From NCBI GenBank assembly GCA_014380205.1, contig JACMKH010000446.1, positions 1 through 13,692 of the forward strand: DNA of 13,692 bases, read 5' to 3'. Positions 1 to 7,644 of the stretch are shown here, piece after piece. The position numbers and the translations under genes were made by a program. The DNA comes from Sphingomonadaceae bacterium. GTDB taxonomy: Bacteria; Pseudomonadota; Alphaproteobacteria; Sphingomonadales; Sphingomonadaceae. Positions within the stretch are counted from its first letter, which is position 1; each line of letters starts with the position of its first letter. The notes below the pieces were generated by a model. It was not told where the DNA came from. It was given only the letters and a program-made list of their open reading frames with translations, and made no database searches.

Positions 1-368
1 GGCACGCCGGGCTTGAGCCGGGGCCCGCGCAGCCGCGGGACGTTCGCCTCGACTCCCTCGCGCTCGGCGACGAAGGCGAGAAAACCCCGGATCGCCGAAA
101 GCTCGCGCGCCACCGAAGCGTTGGCGAGGCCCGTGTTGCGGCGGTCGGCGAGATAGGCGCGCAGGTCGGCGCTGGTCAGCGCGGTGAGCGTCGTGGGCGT
201 GACGCGCTCGCCCGCGTAGCCGCCGAGGAAAGCGATCAGCCGGTGCGCGGTGGCGGCATAGGCGCGGACGGTGTGCGGCGAGCGGCGGCGGTCGCGGGCG
301 AGATGATCGGCCCAGGCGGCGGCGAGTCCGCTGGCGAGATGCGCGTCGAGGATCAGGGCAGCAGCCAC
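1..368 (-). CDS. xerC: Tyrosine recombinase XerC, N-terminal part (cut by window edge)
   Basis: XerC works with XerD at the dif site to resolve chromosome dimers before cell division. Only about the first 122 residues lie in the window, and the catalytic domain is beyond position 1. The visible part reads as a SAM-like core-binding domain: a W-x2-HL element, then SPHTVRAYA near residues 32-40, and later LANASVARELSAIRGFLAF, which matches the helices that grip DNA in Xer proteins. The chosen start is a GTG at 368-366, which overlaps the end of the DUF484 gene by 16 nt and suggests translational coupling. A DUF484 gene directly before xerC is a common proteobacterial arrangement, which favours the housekeeping XerC over a phage or element integrase. 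The family call is firm; the exact start is less so. Confidence 0.85.
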   Translation of the reverse strand, partial: MAAALILDAHLASGLAAAWADHLARDRRRSPHTVRAYAATAHRLIAFLGGYAGERVTPTTLTALTSADLRAYLADRRNTGLANASVARELSAIRGFLAFVAEREGVEANVPRLRGPRLKPGV

Positions 369-913
369 CGCCCGATTGTACGCGACAAGGTCGCGCCGAG
401 GAACATCAGCAGCTCCGAGCCGTGGCGCGTCTCGAAGCCGGGGCTTTCGCGCTGGCCGAGCGCGAGTAGCCCCGAGGGAAGCGGCGGGTCGTTCTCGAGC
501 CGGACCAGCGCCTCGGCGCGGATCAGAGCCGAGGCCGGGCCGAACAGCGGATGCCCGCGCCCGACCTTGCGCAGCAGCACGCCGCGGATCTGCCCGGCGG
601 AGCGCTCGACGAGCCGACGCTCGACGAACTGCATCCCCGCGAGATCAGCGCGAAACGCGGTATCCTCGACGTAAAGCGCGAGGCTGACCGCGTCGACGCC
701 GAGCATGTCGGGCCATTGCTGGGTGACGATGTGGATGAGATGATCAAGCCCCTCGGCCTCGATCGCGGCGAGCACCGCCGCGTGGATCGAGCTGACCGCG
801 CCCGAGTGGCCGCGCGCGAAGGCGAGGAGGTCCTGATTGTCCTCCTCGGCCTGGGCGACGCGGCGCTTGAGCTGCGCGACAGCCCCGTTCTCGAAATCGA
901 TCACCTGCCCCAT
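353..913 (-). CDS. DUF484 family protein (GAF-like)
   Basis: This 186-residue protein matches the DUF484 family, whose members have a GAF-like fold and no settled function. Residues about 10-27 form a short helical, coiled-coil-like stretch (AVAQLKRRVAQAEEDNQDLL). The GAF-like body follows, with hydrophobic strands such as DAVSLALYVED near residues 74-84, and the protein ends in a hydrophobic helix around LLMFLGATLSRTIGRWLL. There is no signal peptide, so it is probably cytoplasmic. The ATG start at 913-911 gives the usual family length, although no strong ribosome binding site precedes it. Its end overlaps the xerC start by 16 nt, so both are probably transcribed together. It is divergent from hemA across 141 bp. 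A role connected with XerC is suggested by position only. Confidence 0.85.
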   Translation of the reverse strand: MGQVIDFENGAVAQLKRRVAQAEEDNQDLLAFARGHSGAVSSIHAAVLAAIEAEGLDHLIHIVTQQWPDMLGVDAVSLALYVEDTAFRADLAGMQFVERRLVERSAGQIRGVLLRKVGRGHPLFGPASALIRAEALVRLENDPPLPSGLLALGQRESPGFETRHGSELLMFLGATLSRTIGRWLLP

Positions 914-1054
914 GCAAGCGAGTTTAGGCGTTCATGGTTAAAAGGAAATGAGTTTGTTTGCGTGGCCCCGGCAGGCGCTTGTTGCGAGTCGTTCGCGCTG
1001 GCCTTGGTCCGCTCGCATCCCTAAATCGGCGGAAACAAGCCCTCGGGGGATGTC

Positions 1055-2269
1055 TTGGACTATCAGCGCGTTTTCAGTCAGGCGATTGACCGGCTCCACG
1101 CCGAGGGCCGCTACCGCGTGTTCATCGACATTTTGCGCGACAAGGGCAGCTATCCCAACGCGCGCTGCTTCGCGGGGCACAACGGGCCCAAGCCGATCAC
1201 CGTGTGGTGCTCGAACGACTATCTCGCGATGGGCCAGCATCCCGCCGTGATCGCGGCGATGGAGGAGGCGCTCCACGATGTCGGCGCGGGCTCGGGCGGC
1301 ACGCGCAACATCGGCGGCAACACGCACTATCATATCGATCTCGAGGCCGAGCTCGCGGACCTGCACGGCAAAGAGGGCGCGCTGCTGTTCACCTCGGGCT
1401 ATATCTCGAACGAGGCGACGCTCTCGACGCTCGCGCAAATCCTGCCCGGCTGCATCGTCTTCTCGGACGAATTGAACCACGCCTCGATGATCGCGGGCAT
1501 CCGCAATTCCGGCTGTGAGAAGCGCATCTGGCGGCACAATGATCTCGATCATCTCGAGGCGCTGCTCGCCGAGGCCGACGAGGACGCGCCGAGGCTGATC
1601 GCTTTCGAGAGCGTCTATTCGATGGACGGCGACATCGCGCCGATCGCCGCGATCTGCGACCTCGCCGAGAAGTATAACGCTCTCACCTACTGCGACGAGG
1701 TCCACGCCGTCGGCATGTACGGCCCGCGCGGGGGCGGGATCACTGAGCGCGACGCGGTGGCGGATCGCGTCACGATCATCGAGGGCACGCTGGGCAAGGC
1801 GTTCGGCGTGATGGGCGGCTATATCGCGGCCGACAAGATGATCGTCGACGTGATCCGCAGCTACGCGCCGGGCTTCATCTTCACCACCAGCCTCTCTCCC
1901 GTGCTCGTCGCGGGCGCGCTTGCGGCGGTGCGCCACCTCAAGGCGTCGGGCGACGAGCGCGCGGCGCAGCAGGCCGGAGCGGCGGCGCTCAAGACGATGC
2001 TCGCCGAGGCGGGCCTCCCCGTGATGGAGTCGGCGACACACATCGTCCCACTGATGGTCGGCGACCCCGTCCGCGCCAAGCGGATCAGCGACATATTGCT
2101 CGCCGAATACGGGATCTACGTCCAGCCGATCAACTACCCCACCGTCCCGCGCGGCACCGAGCGCCTCCGCTTCACCCCCGGCCCCGCGCACGACCAAGCG
2201 ATGATGCGCGCGCTGGTCGGCGCGCTGGTCGAGATCTGGGACCGGCTGGAGATGCGGCTCGCGGCCTAG
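1055..2269 (+). CDS. hemA: 5-aminolevulinate synthase (C4 pathway)
   Basis: HemA is a cytoplasmic PLP enzyme that condenses glycine with succinyl-CoA to give 5-aminolevulinate, CO2 and CoA, the first step of tetrapyrrole synthesis in alphaproteobacteria. The product is 404 residues, the normal family length. The N-terminal [13 protein letters not shown] block is characteristic. [15 protein letters not shown] lies near residues 79-93, the PLP-contacting aspartate is D214 in YCDEVHAVG, and the Schiff-base lysine is K248 in EGTLGKAFG. The start appears to be TTG at 1055, preceded by GGGGGA at 1045-1050. An ATG at 1050 is in the wrong frame, and the next in-frame ATG (residue 60) would remove conserved sequence. 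The neighbouring minus-strand gene ends in the same CTAG, so the genes converge with a 4-nt overlap. No operon partner is seen. GlyA, encoded 1.8 kb downstream, supplies one substrate. Confidence 0.97.
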   Translation: MDYQRVFSQAIDRLHAEGRYRVFIDILRDKGSYPNARCFAGHNGPKPITVWCSNDYLAMGQHPAVIAAMEEALHDVGAGSGGTRNIGGNTHYHIDLEAELADLHGKEGALLFTSGYISNEATLSTLAQILPGCIVFSDELNHASMIAGIRNSGCEKRIWRHNDLDHLEALLAEADEDAPRLIAFESVYSMDGDIAPIAAICDLAEKYNALTYCDEVHAVGMYGPRGGGITERDAVADRVTIIEGTLGKAFGVMGGYIAADKMIVDVIRSYAPGFIFTTSLSPVLVAGALAAVRHLKASGDERAAQQAGAAALKTMLAEAGLPVMESATHIVPLMVGDPVRAKRISDILLAEYGIYVQPINYPTVPRGTERLRFTPGPAHDQAMMRALVGALVEIWDRLEMRLAA

Positions 2270-3393
2270 GGCGCCTCGCCCTCCCCTTGCACGATCGGAA
2301 TGCCCCGCGCCTCCTTCCAGGCGTTCTCGATCATCGGACGCAGCCACAGACCCTCGAAGGCGACGCGACGGCGGTTGGTCGGGCCGAAGATCGCGGTCTG
2401 CGCCGAGAAGTCGACGCGTTCGCGGACCTGCTCGAGCGTCAGGCGCTGCGCCGCCAGTGCACCGACCTGCGTCCGTATGTCGGTGATCGTCGCGACCAGC
2501 CGATCGACATACGCGCTGTCGGACTGCGGCAAGCCGTGGCCCGGCACGAGCAGCTCGAACTCGAGCGCCTTGATCCGGCCGAGCGCCTCGATCCAGTCGG
2601 CGGGATAGCTGAAGAAGCCGAAGGGGATCGGCGACACGACGACGTCGCCGGTCGCGACGAGGCGCTGGTTGGGCAGCCAGACGATCGCGTCGCCGTCGGT
2701 ATTCGCGCGGCCGAGGAACAGCACGCGCACCGGCCGCTCGGGATCGTCGATCAGGATCTCGTCGCGCAATATCTCGGTCGGCGCGACGAGGTGCGTTCCC
2801 GCGATGTCGGGGATGCGCTCGCGAAATTGCCGCGCGCGCCGCGCGAAACGTTGCCGTTGCAGCGCATCGTGCTCGGCGTTGGCCGCCTGCGCTTCGTCGG
2901 CCGCGACCCCTTCGTTGATCTGCGCGGTCACGGCGGCCTCCCACTCGGGGCTGGGCTGGTAGGCAAGACCCAGCGATCGGGCCGGGCCGTCGATCCCGAA
3001 CCGCGTCTGCTCGGTCGCGATGATCCGGACGTCTGGCCAGGCTTCGCGGATCTGCGAAGCCCCCTGCGGGTGATCGTTGTGCCAGTGGGTGATGATCAGC
3101 GCCTTGACCGGCTTGTCGGTGAACGAGCGGACGTAGGCGACAACGCGATCCCCATCGGCGCGCGCGAAGCCGCTGTCGACCACCACGATCCCGTCCTGCT
3201 GTTCGACGATGAGTATGTTGCTCGTCGCGAAGCCCAGATAATCGGGCGGCGGGGCCATCAACCGCACGCCATCGATGAACTGCGCGGCATGATAGGGGGC
3301 GAGGTCGGGCGCCTGGCTCTCCTGCGCCCTTGTCGGCGCCGCCATGGCGAGCACGGCCGCGAAAATCGAAGCGCGCGCGTATTTCCCGATCAT
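2266..3393 (-). CDS. Exported MBL-fold metallo-hydrolase, possible altered zinc site
   Basis: This 375-residue protein belongs to the metallo-beta-lactamase superfamily. Substrate is unknown; relatives include lactamases, thiol-ester and sulfur-metabolism hydrolases. Residues 1-23 form a signal peptide (hydrophobic stretch AAVLAMAAP, likely cleavage after TRA), so the enzyme should be periplasmic. The HxHxDH motif is present as THWHNDH (H103, H105, D107, H108). ATGDVV provides D250 and PGHG provides H286. Where most family members have GHTxGD, this protein has RANTDGD, placing Asn at 231 where a zinc-binding His is expected. The ATG at 3393-3391 follows a good ribosome binding site (GGGGAGG) and starts the signal peptide; a longer open frame upstream to 3666 has no support. 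It is divergent from rpiB and convergent with hemA, so it is probably transcribed alone. Fold is certain; activity is not. Confidence 0.88.
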   Translation of the reverse strand: MIGKYARASIFAAVLAMAAPTRAQESQAPDLAPYHAAQFIDGVRLMAPPPDYLGFATSNILIVEQQDGIVVVDSGFARADGDRVVAYVRSFTDKPVKALIITHWHNDHPQGASQIREAWPDVRIIATEQTRFGIDGPARSLGLAYQPSPEWEAAVTAQINEGVAADEAQAANAEHDALQRQRFARRARQFRERIPDIAGTHLVAPTEILRDEILIDDPERPVRVLFLGRANTDGDAIVWLPNQRLVATGDVVVSPIPFGFFSYPADWIEALGRIKALEFELLVPGHGLPQSDSAYVDRLVATITDIRTQVGALAAQRLTLEQVRERVDFSAQTAIFGPTNRRRVAFEGLWLRPMIENAWKEARGIPIVQGEGEAP

Positions 3394-3448
3394 GCCCCTC
3401 CCCTTTTCGAGCCAAGGTGCGCGCCCGCGCCCGCGCGACAACCGGTCC

Positions 3449-3480
3449 TCGATCAAATGTCGGCCCGCTTCGATCAATTG
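3449..3480. repeat. Two direct repeats TCGATCAAnTG, 21 bp apart
   Basis: In the 186-bp gap between the divergent MBL and rpiB genes, TCGATCAAATG (3449-3459) is followed by TCGATCAATTG (3470-3480). They differ at one base of eleven and their starts are 21 bp apart, about two helical turns. This spacing would put both copies on the same face of the DNA, as expected for tandem operator sites. The regulator is unknown, and chance similarity cannot be excluded. Confidence 0.4.
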
Positions 3481-3579
3481 CCTCGCGCTGGGCCAACAGT
3501 TTGTCTTGCGCGACGGTGGCGGTCGGCGGCGCTCGCGCCTAAAGGGCTGTGCATCTCCGACTCGCCCCGGGAGGCCGCC

Positions 3580-4038
3580 CTGCCCTATCGCGTCGCCATC
3601 GCCGCCGATCATGCCGCCTGGCGGCTCAAGGCCGAGCTCGTCGGCTGGCTCGAGGATGCGGGGCACGAGGTGATCGACCTCGGCACGGCGTCCGACGATT
3701 CAGTCGACTATCCCGACTACGGCTATCACATCGCCGAGGCGATCACCGCGGGCGAGGCAGAACGCGGCGTCGCGCTGTGTGGATCGGGGATCGGCATCTC
3801 GATCGCGGTCAACCGCCATCCCGCGTGCCGCTGCGCGCTGGTATCCGACAATCTCGGCGCGCGGCTCGCGCGCGCGCACAATGACGCCAACGTCATCGCG
3901 ATGGGCGCGCGGCTGATCGGCATCGAGACCGCCAAGGATTGCCTCGCCGCCTTCCTAACCACCGAGTTTTTGGGCGAGCGCCATATCCGCCGCGTCGAGA
4001 AACTCTCGCACCCGCATTTCGAGAAGGAGCCGCTATGA
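3580..4038 (+). CDS. rpiB: Ribose-5-phosphate isomerase B, probable CTG start
   Basis: RpiB interconverts ribose 5-phosphate and ribulose 5-phosphate in the pentose phosphate pathway. The 152-residue product has the family landmarks: AIAADHA at the N-terminus (D10, H11), DYPDYG at 43-48, the catalytic cysteine C67 in LCGSGIG, the ARAHNDANV block with H100, and the phosphate-contacting HIRRVEKL near the end. No ATG, GTG or TTG lies at the expected place. The family N-terminus begins at a CTG at 3580, preceded by GGGAGG at 3569-3574, so a CTG start is the best reading. Extending the frame upstream adds a tail with no resemblance to the family. The stop overlaps the glyA ATG by 4 nt, making this the first gene of the rpiB-glyA-nrdR-trmJ operon. 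Identity is firm; the start codon is inferred. Confidence 0.93.
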   Translation: MPYRVAIAADHAAWRLKAELVGWLEDAGHEVIDLGTASDDSVDYPDYGYHIAEAITAGEAERGVALCGSGIGISIAVNRHPACRCALVSDNLGARLARAHNDANVIAMGARLIGIETAKDCLAAFLTTEFLGERHIRRVEKLSHPHFEKEPL

Positions 4039-5366
4039 TCGCCGAGGCCGCCGACACCGCCGAGATCGCCGGGCTTGGCGACGTCCAGCCCGACGGCTTC
4101 TTCACGGCGGTGCTCGCCGAGACCGATCCCGACATCGCCGCCGCGATCGGCGCCGAGCTCGCGCGCGAACAAAATCAGATCGAGCTGATCGCATCGGAGA
4201 ACATCGTCAGCCGCGCGGTGCTCGAGGCGCAGGGCTCGGTGCTCACCAACAAATATGCCGAAGGGTATCCGGGCAGGCGCTATTATCAGGGCTGCGCGCC
4301 TTCGGACGCGGTCGAAAGCTTCGCGATCGAGCGCGCCAAGCAATTGTTCGGCTGCGGCTTCGCCAACGTCCAGCCTCATTCGGGGGCGCAGGCCAACGGC
4401 GCGGTGATGCTCGCGCTGACGCGCCCCGGCGACACAATCATGGGGCTCAGCCTCGACGCGGGCGGGCACCTCACCCACGGCGCCAAGCCCGCGATGTCGG
4501 GCAAATGGTTCAACGCGGTGCAATATGGCGTGCGGCCCGACGACCATCTGATCGACTTCGACCAGGTCGAGCGGCTCGCCAAGGAGCATCGCCCCCGGCT
4601 GATCATCACCGGCGGCTCGGCCTATCCGCGATTCATCGATTTCGCGCGCTTTCGCGCGATCGCCGACGCGGTCGGCGCGCTGTTCCTGGTCGACATGGCG
4701 CATTTCGCGGGTCTTGTCGCGGCGGGCGTGCATCCCACGCCCTTCGGCCATGCGCATGTCGTCACCACGACGACGCACAAGACCTTGCGCGGCCCACGCG
4801 GCGGCATGGTGCTCACCGACGACGAGGACATCGCGAAGAAAATCAACTCGGCGGTGTTCCCCGGCCTCCAGGGCGGCCCGCTGATGCACATCATCGCGGC
4901 CAAGGCGGTCGCGTTCGGCGAGGCGCTGCGGCCCGAGTTCAAAGGATACGCGCGCGCAGTCGTCGAGAACGCGAAAGTACTCGCGAGCCGCTTGAAGGAG
5001 CGCGGCGCCGATCTCGTCGCGGGAGGCACCGACACCCATCTCGCGCTCGTCGACCTGCGCCCGCTCGGCGTCACCGGCAAGGACGCCGATGAGGCGCTCG
5101 AGCGCGCCTCAATCACGTGCAACAAGAACGGCGTTCCGTTCGATCCGCTGCCGCCGACCAAGACCAGCGGCATCCGCGTCGGCTCGCCGGCGGGGACGAC
5201 GCGCGGCTTTGGGCCCGCCGAGTTCCGCGAGATCGGCGACATGGTCGCCGATGTGCTCGACGGGCTGCATGACAAGGGCGAGGCAGGCGATCCCGCGGTC
5301 GAAGCCCAGGTCAAGCAACGCGTCCGCGCGCTCTGCGGCCGCTTCCCGATCTATACGAGTTTTTGA
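4035..5366 (+). CDS. glyA: Serine hydroxymethyltransferase
   Basis: GlyA is a cytoplasmic PLP enzyme that transfers the hydroxymethyl carbon of serine to tetrahydrofolate, producing glycine and 5,10-methylene-THF for purine, thymidylate and methionine synthesis. The product is 443 residues. Visible landmarks are [10 protein letters not shown] near residues 50-59, [14 protein letters not shown] at 71-84, GGHLTHG at 143-149, [12 protein letters not shown] at 220-231 and the PLP lysine K249 in [14 protein letters not shown]. About 22 extra residues rich in Ala, Glu and Asp precede the core ([15 protein letters not shown]). The ATG at 4035 follows GAAGGAG and overlaps the rpiB stop as ATGA, indicating translational coupling. 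nrdR follows after 40 bp. The glycine it makes is also a substrate of HemA. Confidence 0.97.
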   Translation: MIAEAADTAEIAGLGDVQPDGFFTAVLAETDPDIAAAIGAELAREQNQIELIASENIVSRAVLEAQGSVLTNKYAEGYPGRRYYQGCAPSDAVESFAIERAKQLFGCGFANVQPHSGAQANGAVMLALTRPGDTIMGLSLDAGGHLTHGAKPAMSGKWFNAVQYGVRPDDHLIDFDQVERLAKEHRPRLIITGGSAYPRFIDFARFRAIADAVGALFLVDMAHFAGLVAAGVHPTPFGHAHVVTTTTHKTLRGPRGGMVLTDDEDIAKKINSAVFPGLQGGPLMHIIAAKAVAFGEALRPEFKGYARAVVENAKVLASRLKERGADLVAGGTDTHLALVDLRPLGVTGKDADEALERASITCNKNGVPFDPLPPTKTSGIRVGSPAGTTRGFGPAEFREIGDMVADVLDGLHDKGEAGDPAVEAQVKQRVRALCGRFPIYTSF

Positions 5367-5368
5367 TG

Positions 5369-5384
5369 ATCCGCTTGCGCGGAT
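5369..5384 (+). other. Small hairpin between glyA and nrdR
   Basis: The 40-bp gap holds a perfect 6-bp inverted repeat, ATCCGC-TTGC-GCGGAT, starting 2 nt after the glyA stop. No run of T follows it, so it is not a typical terminator. It might stabilise the upstream message or modulate readthrough to nrdR. It may also be a chance palindrome in GC-rich sequence. Confidence 0.3.
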
Positions 5385-5406
5385 TGTGCGGCCGGCAGGC
5401 GCGATA

Positions 5407-5868
5407 ATGCGCTGCCCCTTCTGCGCGCACGACGACAGCCAGGTGAAGGACAGCCGCCCGACCGAGGACGGGGCGACGATCCGGCGGCGGCGGCAATGCG
5501 ACGGCTGCGGCGCGCGCTTCACCACCTTTGAGCGCGTCCAGCTTCGCGAGCTCACCGTCGCCAAGAGCGGCGAGCGGCGCGAGCCCTTCAACCGCGAGAA
5601 GCTCCGCCTTTCGGTCTCGCTCGCGTGCCGCAAGCGCGGCGTCGAGAGCGAGCGAATCGACCAGCTCGTCTCGGGCATCCAGCGCCGGCTCGAGACCAGC
5701 GGCGAGACCGAGGTTCCCTCCAAGGCGATCGGCGAGATGGTGATGGACGGCCTCAAGGGGCTCGACTCGGTCGCCTACATCCGCTTCGCGAGCGTCTACA
5801 AGGATTTCACCGAGGCGCGCGACTTCGAGGAGTTCGCGGGGACGGTGGGGGAAGCGGCGCGCGAGTGA
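5407..5868 (+). CDS. nrdR: Transcriptional repressor NrdR
   Basis: NrdR represses ribonucleotide reductase genes by binding NrdR boxes when its ATP-cone senses high dATP or ATP. The 153-residue length is standard. The zinc ribbon is built from CPFC (C3, C6) and CDGC (C31, C34), with the conserved segments [17 protein letters not shown] and RFTTFER. The ATP-cone follows from about residue 46 to 136 ([20 protein letters not shown] through [13 protein letters not shown]). The start MRCPFC is canonical and fixes the ATG at 5407; a weak purine stretch (GGCAGG) lies upstream. The stop overlaps the next gene's GTG by 4 nt as GTGA. Placement after glyA is common in proteobacteria and links folate-dependent nucleotide supply with deoxynucleotide control. 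No NrdR box or nrd target gene was recognised in this window. Confidence 0.97.
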   Translation: MRCPFCAHDDSQVKDSRPTEDGATIRRRRQCDGCGARFTTFERVQLRELTVAKSGERREPFNREKLRLSVSLACRKRGVESERIDQLVSGIQRRLETSGETEVPSKAIGEMVMDGLKGLDSVAYIRFASVYKDFTEARDFEEFAGTVGEAARE

Positions 5869-6587
5869 GCGCCCCTCCCCCCACCATCGTGCTCGTCCGT
5901 CCCCAGCTCGCCGAGAACATCGGCAAGGCGGCGCGCGCGATGCTCAATTTCGGGCTGACCGACCTCAGGCTTGTCACTCCGCGCGACGGCTGGCCTAATC
6001 CCGACGCCTTTCCCGCTGCGGCGGGCGCTGATTGCGTGATCGAGGGCGCGCGGATCTTCGACAGCGTCGGCGCGGCGATAGCCGATTGCGCGCACGTCTA
6101 TGCAACCACCGTGCGCCGCAGGGGCGTGACCAAGCCCGTGCTCGACCCCGAGCAGGCGGCGGCCGCGATTCGCGCCGCGCCCGAGCGCTCGGCGGTGCTA
6201 TTCGGCCCGGAGCGCGCGGGGCTCGAGACCGACGAGGTCGCTATCGCGCGCGCGATCCTGACAGTCCCGATCAATCCCGAATTCGGCTCGCTTAACCTCG
6301 CCCAGGCGGTGATCCTCGTCGCCTATGAATGGTCGAAGTGCGAGCGGCTCGCGCAGCCGCCCGCGCGCGAAGCCGATCCGCCCGCGCCGCAGGCCGAGCT
6401 CGACGGCCTCGTCGCGCACCTCGAGGCCGCGCTCGAACAGGCGCGCTATTTCTTCCCGCCCGCGCGCGTCCGCGCGACCAAGCGGACGCTGCGCTCGGTC
6501 CTCACCAAGCCGAGCTGGACGTCAAACGAGATTCGCACCTTGCGCGGCGTGGTCGAGGCGCTTGCGCACCCGCGCGCCCGCCGCTGA
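5865..6587 (+). CDS. trmJ: tRNA 2'-O-methyltransferase, TrmJ type (SPOUT family)
   Basis: This 240-residue protein is an RNA 2'-O-ribose methyltransferase of the SpoU/TrmH branch, closest in layout to TrmJ, which methylates position 32 of the tRNA anticodon loop using S-adenosylmethionine. Motif 1 is [14 protein letters not shown] with N18. Motif 2 is LFGPERAGL at 112-120. Motif 3 is [16 protein letters not shown] at 134-149; the last two build the trefoil-knot cofactor site. A helical C-terminal part (about 175-240, ending [16 protein letters not shown]) is TrmJ-like. The GTG at 5865 overlaps the nrdR stop (GTGA) and is followed directly by the domain start, so the larger in-frame extension upstream is rejected. 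It is the last gene of the rpiB operon. The RNA target is inferred from family layout. Confidence 0.9.
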   Translation: MSAPPPTIVLVRPQLAENIGKAARAMLNFGLTDLRLVTPRDGWPNPDAFPAAAGADCVIEGARIFDSVGAAIADCAHVYATTVRRRGVTKPVLDPEQAAAAIRAAPERSAVLFGPERAGLETDEVAIARAILTVPINPEFGSLNLAQAVILVAYEWSKCERLAQPPAREADPPAPQAELDGLVAHLEAALEQARYFFPPARVRATKRTLRSVLTKPSWTSNEIRTLRGVVEALAHPRARR

Positions 6588-6605
6588 TCAGCCCCGGTTC
6601 ATCGC

Positions 6606-6636
6606 TGTGCGCGCAAAGGCTAGCTTTGCGCGCGCG
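6606..6636 (+). terminator. Strong stem-loop after trmJ, terminator-like without clear U-tract
   Basis: A perfect 10-bp inverted repeat, GCGCGCAAAG (6609-6618) and CTTTGCGCGC (6624-6633), encloses a 5-nt loop, and wobble pairs extend the stem to 6606-6636. It begins 19 nt after the trmJ stop and lies 65 nt before the first small array gene. The downstream ATTCTG is only weakly T-rich, so it may be an incomplete terminator, a 3' stabiliser for the rpiB operon, or an attenuator controlling readthrough into the array. Confidence 0.45.
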
Positions 6637-6700
6637 ATTCTGCTATGGATCACGCTTGGAACGGGCTGAGCCCGAAGGAACATCAGCAAGGAACGGACTT

Positions 6701-6967
6701 ATGCGTAACATCGTGGCCATCATCGGTTTTTCCGCGCTTGGCGCGGCGCTCGTCGCGGCGGGCCCCGCCGCGGCGCAGAACGACGCGTCGCAGGCAGCGA
6801 ATGACGGCACCGAGGTCGTTTGCCGCCGGAACGACGCGCCGACCGGGACGCGGCTCGGACGCCGCAATGTTTGCAAGACTCAGGCCGAATGGGATGCGAT
6901 CCAGTCGGCGAATCGCGAAGCGGTCGAGCGCCAACAGGACGCCAGCCACTGGTCGGCGGGCGAATAG
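6701..6967 (+). CDS. Small exported Cys-pair protein, array copy 1
   Basis: I do not recognise a named family for this 88-residue protein. Residues 1-25 are a signal peptide (positive start MRN, hydrophobic core, AAA before Q26), so the mature 63-residue chain should be periplasmic or secreted. It has two cysteines, C41 in VVCRR and C58 in RRNVCKT, separated by GTRLG, then AEW and a C-terminal RQQDASH (77-83). The even number of cysteines and export suggest a disulfide. The start ATG has AAGGA at 6688-6692 before it. It is the first of four related genes on the same strand. Copy 1 is the most divergent in the loop between the cysteines, with NDAPTG where the others have PPP followed by a small residue and G. 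No catalytic motif is visible. Confidence 0.85.
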   Translation: MRNIVAIIGFSALGAALVAAGPAAAQNDASQAANDGTEVVCRRNDAPTGTRLGRRNVCKTQAEWDAIQSANREAVERQQDASHWSAGE

Positions 6968-7008
6968 GACGGCGCGAGGCGAGGCGAGAAGGACAAGGAG
7001 GAAGGTCG

Positions 7009-7284
7009 ATGCGAAGCTGGATATGGGTGCTCGCGGTTCCGGCGATAGGTTTCGCCATCCCCGCGCCCGCACAGGACGGGCTCGCGGGCGAATCGTTCAC
7101 AGGGCCCAACGAGGTGCAATGCCGGCGAATTCCCCCGCCGCCAGGCAGCCGGCTGGGACAGCGCAACGTCTGCATGACGCGCGCCGAATGGCGGCGGCTC
7201 GAGCAGGAGCACCGCGACGTGGTGCAGCGTCAGCAGGACATGAGCCACTTCGCCGGTTGTCCTCCGCCGTCGTCGGGCTGCTGA
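7009..7284 (+). CDS. Small exported Cys-pair protein, array copy 2, with extra C-terminal cysteines
   Basis: This 91-residue protein is the second member of the array. A signal peptide runs to about residue 21 (hydrophobic WVLAVPAIGFA, then APAQ). The mature part carries C38 in VQCRR, IPPPPGSRLG, C55 in RNVCMT, then AEW and RQQDMSH (74-80). Unlike the other three copies it continues with an 11-residue tail containing two more cysteines, CPPPSSGC at 84-91, giving four cysteines in the mature chain. It also has Met in place of Ala in the final motif. The ribosome binding site is strong (AAGGAGGAAGG) and the ATG at 7009 starts a clear signal peptide; the longer in-frame reading upstream overlaps copy 1. 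It lies 41 nt after copy 1. Function is unknown. Confidence 0.85.
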   Translation: MRSWIWVLAVPAIGFAIPAPAQDGLAGESFTGPNEVQCRRIPPPPGSRLGQRNVCMTRAEWRRLEQEHRDVVQRQQDMSHFAGCPPPSSGC

Positions 7285-7313
7285 TTCAGGAACTTCCGAA
7301 GGGAGGTATGATG

Positions 7314-7583
7314 ATGACCAGGACTTTAATACTCGGGATTGCGGCCACGATCGTCGCGGCCCCGTCCGGCGCGTTCGCCGATACGCCCGCCGGCAATCAA
7401 CAGGCGCAGAACACGTCCGATGCGCGCGAAATCGTCTGCCGGCGGATGCCGCCGCCAGCCGGCACGCGGATCGGCCCGCGCAACATCTGCCGCACGCAGG
7501 CCGAATGGGATCTGCTTCAGCAGCAAAACCGCGAAGAGGTAGAGCGCCAGCAGGACGCCAGCCATTATTCGCGCGGCAACTGA
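7314..7583 (+). CDS. Small exported Cys-pair protein, array copy 3
   Basis: This is the third array member, 89 residues from the chosen start. The signal peptide spans about residues 1-22 (LILGIAATIVAAPSGAFA). The mature chain has C42 in IVCRRMPPPAG, C59 in RNICRTQAEW, and ends with RQQDASHYSRGN. It resembles copy 4 most closely, sharing CRRMPPP, RNICRTQA and WDLLQQ, which points to the latest duplication in the array. Three ATG codons stand in a row at 7308, 7311 and 7314. The ribosome binding site GAAGGGAGG ends at 7306, so the third ATG has the best spacing (7 nt); the others would add only one or two Met. It lies 29 nt after copy 2, close enough for cotranscription. Function is unknown. 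Confidence 0.85.
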   Translation: MTRTLILGIAATIVAAPSGAFADTPAGNQQAQNTSDAREIVCRRMPPPAGTRIGPRNICRTQAEWDLLQQQNREEVERQQDASHYSRGN

Positions 7584-7644
7584 TCGGCCGCGCCTGCCCT
7601 GTGAACTCGGCCCAACGGTCGCGCACTGAAAAGGAGAGTGGACC

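Noticed and set aside
1..368. Phage or mobile-element integrase
   Set aside because: The fragment is a tyrosine recombinase N-terminus, but its overlap with a DUF484 gene and lack of any adjacent att site, tRNA or mobile genes point to housekeeping XerC.
914..1054. Promoters or an FNR-type site between DUF484 and hemA
   Set aside because: The region must hold divergent promoters, but no -35/-10 pair with good match and spacing, and no TTGAT-N4-ATCAA dyad, could be picked out.
938..3496. 852-codon open frame on the minus strand across hemA and the MBL gene
   Set aside because: It runs antisense to hemA and out of frame through the MBL gene, is dominated by Arg, Ala and Asp, and has no recognisable domain. 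High GC content produces such stop-free frames.
2287..3579. Long in-frame upstream extension of rpiB
   Set aside because: It is antisense to the MBL gene, composed of low-information Arg/Asp/Leu-rich sequence, and would add over 400 residues to a family of about 150.
3726..5039. 437-codon minus-strand open frame opposite rpiB and glyA
   Set aside because: The plus-strand genes have complete family motifs and catalytic residues; this frame has biased composition and no motif.
5369..5384. Intrinsic terminator between glyA and nrdR
   Set aside because: The 6-bp hairpin has no T-run after it, and conserved operon order argues for readthrough.
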